Source: CALDSL01 sp039810245 (GTDB lineage: Bacteria; Chloroflexota; Anaerolineae; Anaerolineales; Anaerolineaceae). From it: 64,000 nt of DNA. The position numbers and the translations under genes were made by a program. Numbering within the stretch: the first letter of the stretch is position 1; every line of letters begins with the position of its first letter. Below are positions 47,698-55,555 of the stretch, piece by piece. Under the pieces are notes generated by a model that was not told the origin of the DNA, did not search any database, and saw only the letters and a program-made list of their open reading frames with translations. Where the stretch lies: positions 1-64,000 of the forward strand of contig JBDHWQ010000014.1 in NCBI GenBank assembly GCA_039810245.1, in the 5' to 3' direction.

Positions 47698-48759
47698 ATG
47701 ATGACCATGCTGGATACCCTCGACGCGCTGACGCGACCGGCCGCGCCGGAGCTCATCCAACCGCTGGACGACGGCGCGCTGCGCTGCCTGGCCTGTGCCC
47801 ACCGCTGTCGCATCTGGCCCGGCCGGCGCGGGGTGTGCCAGGTGCGCTTCAACCAGGATGGCGAGCTGCGCGTGCCGTGGGGTTACGTGGTGGCCGCCCA
47901 CGCAGACCCGATCGAGAAAAAACCCTTCAATCACTTCCTGCCCGGCGCCATCGCGTTTACCTTTGGCATGCTGGGCTGCGACTTTCACTGCGGCTACTGC
48001 CAGAACTGGGTCACCAGCCAGCCGCTGCGCGACGGTTTTGACCTGGATGACAGTATGATCCAGCGCGTGACGCCCGAACAGTTGGTGCGCAGCGCGCAGC
48101 GCTGTGGCGCGCAGGTGATGGCCTCGTCGTACAACGAGCCGCTAATCACCAGCGAGTGGGCCGCGGATGTGTTTACCCTGGCGCGCCAGGCAGGGATGCG
48201 CTGCGCGTATATCTCGAACGGCAATGCCACGCCCGAAGTGCTGGCGTTCCTGCGACCGTACCTGACCGCCTACAAGGTGGACCTCAAGACCATGCAAGAT
48301 GCGCACTACCGTTCGCTGGGCGGCGTGCTGCACAACGTGCTGGACAGCATCCGCATGGCACACGCGATGGGCCTGTGGGTGGAAGTGGTTACGCTGGTGG
48401 TGCCGGGCTTCAACGACAGCATTGAGGAGTTGTGGGAAGCGGCGCGCTTTATCACCTCGGTTTCGCCGGATATCCCCTGGCACGTAACCGCCTTCCACCC
48501 GGAGTACCGCATGACCGACCGCCAGCGTACCACCCAGCAGACGCTGCTGCGCGCGGCGGAGATCGGCCAGGAAGCCGGCCTCAGGTACGTGTACGCCGGC
48601 AACCTGCCTGGGCGGGTGGGCTCGCTGGAAGACAGCTTTTGCCCGCGCTGCCAGGCGCGCCTGGTGCGCCGCAGCGGCTTTTACGTGCTGGAAAACCGCG
48701 TGACCGCGGACGGCAAGTGCCCGTCCTGCGGCGAGCGCGTGCCCGGCGTGTGGGCCTGA
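47698..48759 (+). CDS. amrS: AmmeMemoRadiSam-system radical SAM enzyme (AmrS)
   Basis: The 353-aa enzyme has an N-terminal Cys motif (CLACAHRCRIWPGRRGVCQVR), the radical SAM cluster motif CDFHCGYC (about 99-106), QVMASSYNEPLIT, and KVDLKTMQDAHYRSLGG. A C-terminal zinc ribbon (CPRCQ...CPSCGERV) closes it. This matches AmrS, normally found with AMMECR1 and Memo proteins; neither is in this window. The reaction of the system is not well defined. The start is uncertain among ATGs at 47698, 47701 and 47707. TATAAT lies at 47665-47670. Confidence 0.88.
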   Translation: MMTMLDTLDALTRPAAPELIQPLDDGALRCLACAHRCRIWPGRRGVCQVRFNQDGELRVPWGYVVAAHADPIEKKPFNHFLPGAIAFTFGMLGCDFHCGYCQNWVTSQPLRDGFDLDDSMIQRVTPEQLVRSAQRCGAQVMASSYNEPLITSEWAADVFTLARQAGMRCAYISNGNATPEVLAFLRPYLTAYKVDLKTMQDAHYRSLGGVLHNVLDSIRMAHAMGLWVEVVTLVVPGFNDSIEELWEAARFITSVSPDIPWHVTAFHPEYRMTDRQRTTQQTLLRAAEIGQEAGLRYVYAGNLPGRVGSLEDSFCPRCQARLVRRSGFYVLENRVTADGKCPSCGERVPGVWA

Positions 48760-48900
48760 CATCCTGTGGCCGGGGCGGGTTTGCGCGCCCGCGCTTAACA
48801 GAATTGTCATACAAGAGGCTGCATTTTCGGCCTTGATTTCATTATAATTTTTTATATTCACTTCTATCTGTATTTCCGCGAACTGCCCTGCGGAAGGAAT

Positions 48901-48965
48901 GCGGCAGTTACGCAGCTCTGTGCAGATAGGTTTTTCCAGCGCTCGAACGGGGGAAACTGCGCCGC
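48901..48965 (+). other. Structured leader candidate of the CASTOR/POLLUX channel gene
   Basis: GCGGCAGTT (48901-48909) can pair with AACTGCGCCGC (48955-48965) apart from a 2-nt bulge. It encloses a second possible helix, GTTTTTCC with GGGGGAAAC, partly by G-U pairs. A TATAAT box at 48843-48848 would place this in a 5' UTR of about 160 nt. No known riboswitch could be matched. Confidence 0.35.
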
Positions 48966-49016
48966 GCGATACCGCGCACCACCGGGCACAAAAACATTTC
49001 AACACAGGAAACTGCA

Positions 49017-50915
49017 ATGAATGCGACATGGCAGGAAAAACTTCGTTATCGTTTCGACAACTTTATGTCGAAAGGCACCGTGGCATTGATCGGCGGGCTG
49101 GGACTGCTTTCTCTGATGCTGATCCTGGCAGTGGCGGCCGTGCTCTCCGCGAGCGGCATCAACGCAGCGGGAGCGGACGGCCGCCTTTCTTTTTGGGAGG
49201 CCGCGTGGCAAAGCCTGATGCGCACGATGGACGCCGGAACAATGGGCGGCGACGAGGGCTGGGCTTACCGCTGGGTGATGTTTCTGGTGACACTGGGAGG
49301 CGTATTCATTATCAGCACCCTGATTGGCGTGCTCACGAGCGGTATCGACAACAAAATGGAGGACCTGCGCAAGGGGCGATCGCGGGTGATCGAACATGAT
49401 CATACCGTCATTCTGGGGTGGTCGTCGCAAATCTACACCATCGTATCTGAGCTGCTGATTGCCAATGAAAACCGGAGCGACGCGTGCATTGTTATCCTTG
49501 GTAATAAAGATAAGGTGGAGATGGAAGATGAAATCCGCGCGCTTATCGGCGGAAAAAGCAAGACACGCATCGTGTGCCGCACAGGCAGCCCGATGGTGAT
49601 GGCCGACCTAGACCTGGTGAGCCTGCAAACCGCGCGCTCCATGGTAGTCCTATCGCCCGAATCCAGCGACCCTGACGCGCAGACCATCAAAACCATCCTG
49701 GCGATTACCAACAACGCCAGGCGGCGCAGCCAGCCTTACCACATCGTCGCCGAGATTAAAGATCCCAAAAACATTCAGGTCTCCAAAATGGTGGGCAAAG
49801 ACGAGGTGGAGCTGATCCTCACCGGCAACCTGATTTCCAGGATCATCGCGCAGACCTGCCGGCAGTCCGGGCTTTCGGTGGTATATACCGAGCTGCTCGA
49901 CTTTGGCGGCGACGAGATTTACTTCAAAGAAGAGCCCGCGCTCGCCGGGCGCACATACCGCGATGTGCTGACCGCATACCGCACATCCGCCGTGATCGGG
50001 CTGGAGCGGAGCGGGCCGGGCGTGCGCCTGAACCCGCCGATGGATACTCTGGTGCAGGCAGGCGACCGCATTATCGCGATTTCCGCCGATGATGATACGA
50101 TCGTGCTGGACGCACAACACGCCGCCGCGCCACAGCCGGAAAAAATGGTGGACGGGCAGCCCCGGCCCGCCAGGCCGGAACGCACGTTGCTGCTGGGCTG
50201 GAACGAGCACGCGGCTTCGGTGGTGCGCGAGCTGGACAGTTACGTGGCGCCCGGCTCCGAAGTGACCGTTATCTCCTGCGTGCCGGATGGGCAAGCGGAA
50301 TTGGAGAGCTTGCAGCCGGAGCTTGCCAACCAGCGAGTAACATATAAGTTAATGGACACCACCAACCGTCGCATCCTGGAAGACGCAAAACCGCACGAAT
50401 TCGACCATGTAATCGTATTGTCCTATTCGAGCGTCAAAGACCTTCAGGAAGCGGATGCCTGCACGCTGATCACCCTGCTGCACCTGCGCGACATGGCCGA
50501 ACAGCATGGGCAACCCATTTCTATCGTTTCGGAAATACTGGACGTGCAGAACCGCGCCCTGGCAGAGGTGACGCACGCCGATGACTTCATTGTCAGCGAG
50601 CGCTTGATCAGCCTGATCATGACTCAGGTCTCAGAAAGCAAGGCTCTGAATGCCGTGTTCACCGACATCTTCGATCCGCAGGGGTCGGAATTCTACCTTA
50701 AGCCGGCCGGTGAGTACGTGCAGCTCGACACCCCGGTCAATTTTTACACGGTGATCGAGTCGGCGGCGCGGCGCGGCCAAACAGCGGTCGGCTACCGGCG
50801 CAAGGCCGAAGCGGGAAACGCTGCCGCGGCGTATGGCGTGACGCTGAACCCCGATAAAGCCCTGGAGTTTATCTTCTGCAAAGAAGACCGCATCATCGTT
50901 CTGGCAGAAGATTGA
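49017..50915 (+). CDS. CASTOR/POLLUX-type ion channel with RCK/TrkA-N domains
   Basis: The 632-aa protein has TM1 (about residues 19-45), a pore loop with MDAGTMGGDEG (about 72-82), TM2 (about 85-108) and two RCK-like Rossmann halves. These begin HTVILGWSSQIYTIVSELL (about 128) and RTLLLGWNEHAASVVREL (about 389). The pore and soluble region follow the CASTOR/POLLUX family, cation channels known from plant nuclear envelopes and bacteria. A role in ion homeostasis is likely; the ion is not certain. Bacterial homologues have Ca2+-regulated RCK rings. Confidence 0.88.
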   Translation: MNATWQEKLRYRFDNFMSKGTVALIGGLGLLSLMLILAVAAVLSASGINAAGADGRLSFWEAAWQSLMRTMDAGTMGGDEGWAYRWVMFLVTLGGVFIISTLIGVLTSGIDNKMEDLRKGRSRVIEHDHTVILGWSSQIYTIVSELLIANENRSDACIVILGNKDKVEMEDEIRALIGGKSKTRIVCRTGSPMVMADLDLVSLQTARSMVVLSPESSDPDAQTIKTILAITNNARRRSQPYHIVAEIKDPKNIQVSKMVGKDEVELILTGNLISRIIAQTCRQSGLSVVYTELLDFGGDEIYFKEEPALAGRTYRDVLTAYRTSAVIGLERSGPGVRLNPPMDTLVQAGDRIIAISADDDTIVLDAQHAAAPQPEKMVDGQPRPARPERTLLLGWNEHAASVVRELDSYVAPGSEVTVISCVPDGQAELESLQPELANQRVTYKLMDTTNRRILEDAKPHEFDHVIVLSYSSVKDLQEADACTLITLLHLRDMAEQHGQPISIVSEILDVQNRALAEVTHADDFIVSERLISLIMTQVSESKALNAVFTDIFDPQGSEFYLKPAGEYVQLDTPVNFYTVIESAARRGQTAVGYRRKAEAGNAAAAYGVTLNPDKALEFIFCKEDRIIVLAED

Positions 50916-50968
50916 GCGCAAATCGAAATCAACTGAGCATCTGGACAGCCGGAAAAACAAAGCACATC

Positions 50969-50990
50969 GCCCGCGCAATTTTGCGCGGGC
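50969..50990. terminator. Compact hairpin between convergent genes
   Basis: Perfect 10-bp arms GCCCGCGCAA/TTGCGCGGGC around TT, 54 bp after the channel stop and 7 bp before the stop of the convergent gene at 50997. Confidence 0.6.
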
Positions 50991-50996
50991 AAATGT

Positions 50997-52877
50997 TTAT
51001 GGCGTGGGCGTAAGCGTCGGCGTCTCGGTCAACGTGCCTTCAGGCGTCACCGTTTCGGTGACGGCAGTCGTCAGCGTGAGCGTCTGCTGGGTCGGAGCCT
51101 GCGGGGTGACGGTGGGCGGCAGGATGAAATTGAAATTATTCTCAGTGCTCTCGCCTGGCTCGGATGTGGGCTGGTTGACGCGCACGCGCGGCGTGGGCGT
51201 CTGCGGCCCGGGCGGGTAGCCGGTCACCTCGTCAATGTAGCGCAGCGATAGCTGGCACACCTGGTCGAGCTGCGCCGAGACTAGATCCCAGTTGAGCTTT
51301 TCGTTCTCGGTCCACGAGCGCTCGATGGCGTCGCCCAGGCAGCCGGGGCCGGCGTTGTAATTGACCAGCGTATACTTCCAAAGGTCCACAAAGCTGCTCA
51401 CCTGGCCAGGTGAGCGCTCGGTGTTATTGAGGATAATTTGCGCCACCTGCTCGCAGTTGGCCAGCAGGGTCTTGGCAAACACTTCGATGCTGAAGTGCGC
51501 CTTGGCCAGGTCAATGCCAATCGGGCAGGTTGGGCATTCGGCGTTGACGTTGTTGACCAGCGCAGCGCGCAGCAGCGCCTGGCTGTCCTCATCAATGTTG
51601 CCAAAACCCCACGAGCATACGACCTTGTCCAGCACCAGCGGGCAGAACTGGGCGAAGAACTCCGGGTTCCACAGCAGCACGGTATCGGCGCCATCTTCGG
51701 TAAGCTGCCCCAACCCGGCTTCCTGCCAGTTTTCGTACAGGCCAGGCCAGAACTGGCTCTCGCGGCTGAAGATATTTTTCATTAGCCAGGCGGGAATGCC
51801 CGTATCCCGCGATACGTCGAAGATTTGCTGGTTAAACTGGTTCTGCCAGCCTTCCAGCACCGGCTGCGCCGCATCTACACCGCACGACGTGGCCGTGCCA
51901 GCGGGGGTCAAGCCGCCGTCCGGGCAGCCGGTGGCGTCCACAACCCCGGTGCGGATCAGCCGCCCGGCGAGGTAGTAATAGCCCTGGTTCGAGGCCAGGC
52001 CCTCGGCGGTCTTGGGGCTGGTCAGCCAGGGCGGCGGACCACCGACATCGGGGAATACGCGCCACACATCCGTACAGCTCACCTGGTTGCCGTCGCGGAA
52101 CTGCGAGCTGATCACGTCCACGTAATAGGTGCGGTCGTCGGGGTCGCCATCGTCGGGGTTGGCGAAATCGCCCCAGGGCATAGCGCGCACCTGGGCGGTG
52201 TAATGCTCAGATGAATCGCCAAAGCTGGAGTCGGCCCAGAACTCGATGTAAATCCCCTGGATGCCGGTGGGCTGCAGCGGGATGGCGCACTGCCGCCCCG
52301 GGCAGCTAAACGGCTGGCCGTTTATCATGCCCTGCAGGCGGATGATAACCTCATTGGGCAGCGGCTCCACCCCGGTGAGGATCAGCGAGGGCAGGTCTTC
52401 ACAGCGATTGTTATACGGCGGCTCGATGGTGCAGCCTTGCAGCGTCAGCTCGACGGTGGGGGTAGGCAGATCAACGGCCACCTTTTTCTGCGCGCCGCCG
52501 CTCCACGCCAGGTGCAGGTAAAAGCCTACGCAGTCCTCGGTCGAGCCGGCGCCCAGCGCTTGCGGGCAGTCTACCGTCTCCAGCCACTCAAAGTACACAT
52601 CTTCATCGCAGCCCTGGCTGATCTCAAAGTTGGTGGGGCGGCCTTCGTGGTCGATCACCAGGCGGCAGGCAATCTCGTTGGTGTCCCAGCGGATCAGCCA
52701 CCATTCATAGCCGGTGAAATTGACGTCAATGTACGTGCGGCGGGGGGAGGGCGTGGGGGTAAGCTCACCTTCATCTTGCGCGTGAACAGGCAGCCTGGCG
52801 GATGCTGTAAGAGCCATCAAGGCTGCCAGGCAGACAACAATGATATTCACCGCCAGGATTTTGCGTAGAATCCCCAT
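50997..52877 (-). CDS. Secreted protein with transglycosylase-like domain and Thr/Pro-rich tail
   Basis: The 626-aa protein has a signal peptide (about residues 1-34, ending VHAQ) and a TPTPSPRRTYIDVNF linker. A Cys-rich beta region of unknown type (about 50-330) follows. A helical domain (about 355-545) has SLT-like features: SRDTGIPAWLMKNIFSRESQFWPG with a candidate catalytic Glu, AGLGQLTEDG, and YNAGPG. The last 80 residues are Thr/Pro-rich repeats. A cell-wall cleaving role is inferred. It is divergent from the lipoprotein gene at 53083. Confidence 0.72.
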   Translation of the reverse strand: MGILRKILAVNIIVVCLAALMALTASARLPVHAQDEGELTPTPSPRRTYIDVNFTGYEWWLIRWDTNEIACRLVIDHEGRPTNFEISQGCDEDVYFEWLETVDCPQALGAGSTEDCVGFYLHLAWSGGAQKKVAVDLPTPTVELTLQGCTIEPPYNNRCEDLPSLILTGVEPLPNEVIIRLQGMINGQPFSCPGRQCAIPLQPTGIQGIYIEFWADSSFGDSSEHYTAQVRAMPWGDFANPDDGDPDDRTYYVDVISSQFRDGNQVSCTDVWRVFPDVGGPPPWLTSPKTAEGLASNQGYYYLAGRLIRTGVVDATGCPDGGLTPAGTATSCGVDAAQPVLEGWQNQFNQQIFDVSRDTGIPAWLMKNIFSRESQFWPGLYENWQEAGLGQLTEDGADTVLLWNPEFFAQFCPLVLDKVVCSWGFGNIDEDSQALLRAALVNNVNAECPTCPIGIDLAKAHFSIEVFAKTLLANCEQVAQIILNNTERSPGQVSSFVDLWKYTLVNYNAGPGCLGDAIERSWTENEKLNWDLVSAQLDQVCQLSLRYIDEVTGYPPGPQTPTPRVRVNQPTSEPGESTENNFNFILPPTVTPQAPTQQTLTLTTAVTETVTPEGTLTETPTLTPTP

Positions 52878-53082
52878 GCAGAGCCTTTCCGGTCAGCGAA
52901 AAGACTTTCTCCGGTAATTAGTTTAACATGAATCGGGGAAATCTCCTATAACCCGGATGGAGTAGTGCCCGGGTTCAGCTTCTCGAACGAATAGAATACC
53001 GATTCTTCTTCGCGCTATAATGTTAACGTACAACGCATCCACCCACATTACCCCATCCCTCATCTCGCGGAGCAATCACAGC

Positions 53083-54612
53083 ATGAAATCCCGCCACACC
53101 CTCCCCCTGGTTCGCTGGCTGCCGGTGACGCTGGCGCTGGCCTTTGCCCTGCTCGCCTGCCAGGCGCTTGCGCCCCAACCCACGCCCACCCTGCCGCCGG
53201 ATGTGCAGATCCCTGCCACGCCGGCCCCCACCATCACGCAGCCTACCCTGGCGCCCACCCCGCTCCCGCCGGAGCCGACCCCGGCCCCCAGCCTGCCGCC
53301 CACGCCGGCCGCACCGCCGCCGACGCCTGCACCAACGCAGGCGGTGGCGCTGAACGCCAGCGGTCCCTGGCTGCTGCTGGCCCTGGAAAACGGCTTGTGG
53401 GCCACCAACCCGGATGGCTCCGGGCTAACCCAACTGACGCAGGATACTATCGTTGGCCCGGTAACGCTCCAGCGTGGGGTGCAGCCGGGCGGCAGATTGG
53501 TGGCCTATATCAGCGGCGATGCTGACCGCACCCACAACCTGGCCCTCAGGCTGGTATCGCTGCCGGATGGCACCGTGCGCACCCTCACCCCGCTGACCAA
53601 CCCTAACACCGAGCCGGGTGAGATCGGCTTCCTGGACGACAAGACCGAAGCCGTGCGCGCCATCACCGACATGAACTCGCTGGACTGGTCGCCGGATGGG
53701 CAAATGTTGGCTTACATCAGCGTGCAGGACGGCCCCTCGGCCGACCTGTACACCTGGTCGCCGGCCTTTGACCAGATCCGCCGCCTGACCGACGGCCCCT
53801 CGCAGGGTTATGGCCCGCATTTCTCGCCCGACGGGCGCTTTATTGTCCATTTTGGCGTCAACAGCTTTGGCACCGGCGCGGGCTACAGCATGGCCGGCGG
53901 CTGGGCCGCCTGGGCCTCCGGCGCGGGGGTCAAGACCCTGTTCACCGGCGGCGGCAGCGGGCAGGAATTTGGCGGCTGGGTCAACCAGCGCCAGTTCCTG
54001 ATCAACGCCTGGCGGCCAGACTGCGGGCCGCAGGATTTGCGCGTGATGGACGTGGAAACCGGCGCGGCAAAAAGCCTGTTGAAGGGCTGTTTTGGCAGCG
54101 CCATCGCCTCACCGGTCAGCGGCAGCGTGCTGGTGGCCAGCGGCGGCGAGGGCAGCGAGCTGGCCGGCCTGTGGCGCATCGACCCGGCCACCGGGCAGCG
54201 CACCCAGATGCTCAACCAGCCGGTCAACTGGCTGTCCAGCGAAAACCTGGCCCCCGACGTGCTGGCGGGCGGCGGTAACAGCGTGGTGGTCAGCAGCAGC
54301 GGCGAGGTCATGGCCGCGCAGCCCGACGCGCAGTGCCCCTACGGGTTTGGCGTGGCCGGCTACGGCATGATCTACGCCTGGACGTGCGCCAACGAAGGCG
54401 CGGACGCGGGCGTGTGGGTCAACGGTCCCGGGATCGAGACGCGCAAGATCTTTGACGGCCCGGCGCTGCAGCCCGCCTGGTCGCCGCAAAACACGCTGCT
54501 GTTCACCAGCGGGCGCACGCTGTACGCGGCCCTGTTCTTTGATTACATCCCCCAGCCGGTGGCGCAGCTACCCGGTGACGTGCGCCAGGTGGCCTGGGTA
54601 GGCTGGGAATAG
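53083..54612 (+). CDS. Lipoprotein with PD40/TolB-like beta-propeller
   Basis: The start at 53083 gives a 509-aa protein with a signal peptide and lipobox ALLAC. A long Pro/Thr spacer (about residues 25-88) follows, and then propeller blades: LDWSPDGQMLAYIS, YGPHFSPDGRFIVHFG, AGVWVNGPGIET and LQPAWSPQNTLLFTSG. PD40 repeats bind peptides or sugars in related proteins. No transport genes are adjacent. TATAAT at 53016-53021 precedes it. Confidence 0.8.
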   Translation: MKSRHTLPLVRWLPVTLALAFALLACQALAPQPTPTLPPDVQIPATPAPTITQPTLAPTPLPPEPTPAPSLPPTPAAPPPTPAPTQAVALNASGPWLLLALENGLWATNPDGSGLTQLTQDTIVGPVTLQRGVQPGGRLVAYISGDADRTHNLALRLVSLPDGTVRTLTPLTNPNTEPGEIGFLDDKTEAVRAITDMNSLDWSPDGQMLAYISVQDGPSADLYTWSPAFDQIRRLTDGPSQGYGPHFSPDGRFIVHFGVNSFGTGAGYSMAGGWAAWASGAGVKTLFTGGGSGQEFGGWVNQRQFLINAWRPDCGPQDLRVMDVETGAAKSLLKGCFGSAIASPVSGSVLVASGGEGSELAGLWRIDPATGQRTQMLNQPVNWLSSENLAPDVLAGGGNSVVVSSSGEVMAAQPDAQCPYGFGVAGYGMIYAWTCANEGADAGVWVNGPGIETRKIFDGPALQPAWSPQNTLLFTSGRTLYAALFFDYIPQPVAQLPGDVRQVAWVGWE

Positions 54613-54631
54613 TAACTGGGAGCGTGCTCAT

Positions 54632-55498
54632 ATGTCCAGAATTGCCATCGTGACCGATAGCGTGGCCAGCATCCCTGAAGCCCTGCTGGAAAGCCTGCAC
54701 ATCCATGTGGTGCCTTACTACCTGCACCGCGGCCAGGAAGTGCTGCGTGACCTGGTGGATATCCACCGCGATGCGTTTTACCAGTGGATGCTCACCGCGC
54801 AAGAGCTGCCGCAGACGGCCAACCCCGGCCCGGGTGATTACATCAACATGTACGAAACCCTGGCCCAACAGGAGGGCGTTGATGCGATCGTCTCGATCCA
54901 TATCACCTCAAAAGGCAGCGGCGCATACCAGGCCGCCATGGTGGCCAAAGAAATGCTGTCGCAAACGCTGCCGCGGCTGCGCATCGAGGTGATCGATTCG
55001 CTTAACGTGTCTATGTGCCAGGGCTGGATGGTGATCGAAGCCGCGCGCGCTGCGCTGGCCGGGAACAGCCTGGCCGATGTGATCGGCACGGTACGCAACA
55101 TCATGTCCACCGCGCGCATGATTCAAACCGCTGACACGCTCAAATACCTATTTATGGGCGGGCGTATCGGCAAAGCGCGTCATCTGGTGGGATCGCTGCT
55201 CAACCTGCGCCCGCTGATCGGCATTGAAGATGGAATAGTTGTGCCGCTGGGCGTGGCGCGCACCCGCCAGCGCGCCTACGAGATGATCATCGAGATGGTG
55301 GAGAAGGCTGTCGGGCCGGGTGGTAAAGTGAAGATGGCATACGTGCACGCCGCGGCATGCGAAGAGGCCGAAAAGTTGCGCGCGCTGGCCCACGCACGGT
55401 TATCAGTCGTCGAAGAGCTGTTTGCCGAGCTTTCTCCGGTGCTGGGCGTACACAGCGGCCCCGGCACCGTTGGCGTGTGCTACTACCCGGTAGATTAA
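54632..55498 (+). CDS. DegV family fatty-acid-binding protein
   Basis: The 288-aa protein has the DegV start RIAIVTDSVASIPEALLES. HITSKGSGAYQAAMVAKEML (fatty-acid carboxylate site region), VIDSLNVSMCQGWMVIEAAR and LFMGGRIGKARHLVGSLLNLRPLIGI follow. DegV/FakB proteins present fatty acids to the kinase FakA; no fakA gene is seen here. It starts 19 bp after the lipoprotein gene and ends in the strong terminator 55505-55550. Confidence 0.9.
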   Translation: MSRIAIVTDSVASIPEALLESLHIHVVPYYLHRGQEVLRDLVDIHRDAFYQWMLTAQELPQTANPGPGDYINMYETLAQQEGVDAIVSIHITSKGSGAYQAAMVAKEMLSQTLPRLRIEVIDSLNVSMCQGWMVIEAARAALAGNSLADVIGTVRNIMSTARMIQTADTLKYLFMGGRIGKARHLVGSLLNLRPLIGIEDGIVVPLGVARTRQRAYEMIIEMVEKAVGPGGKVKMAYVHAAACEEAEKLRALAHARLSVVEELFAELSPVLGVHSGPGTVGVCYYPVD

Positions 55499-55504
55499 GG
55501 TTTT

Positions 55505-55550
55505 GCTGCATGAAAAAACCGGGCCATGCGGCCCGGTTTTTTCATGCAGC
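55505..55550. terminator. Bidirectional intrinsic terminator
   Basis: Perfect 21-bp arms (55505-55525, 55530-55550) around ATGC. The arms carry A6 on the left and T6 on the right, which gives a U-run in either direction. It sits between the convergent degV-like and clostripain genes. Confidence 0.88.
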
Positions 55551-55555
55551 TAATT

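Noticed and set aside
48849..49016. ydaO (c-di-AMP) riboswitch before the channel gene
   Set aside because: A GGGGGAAAC stretch is suggestive, but the rest of the conserved core could not be matched by eye.
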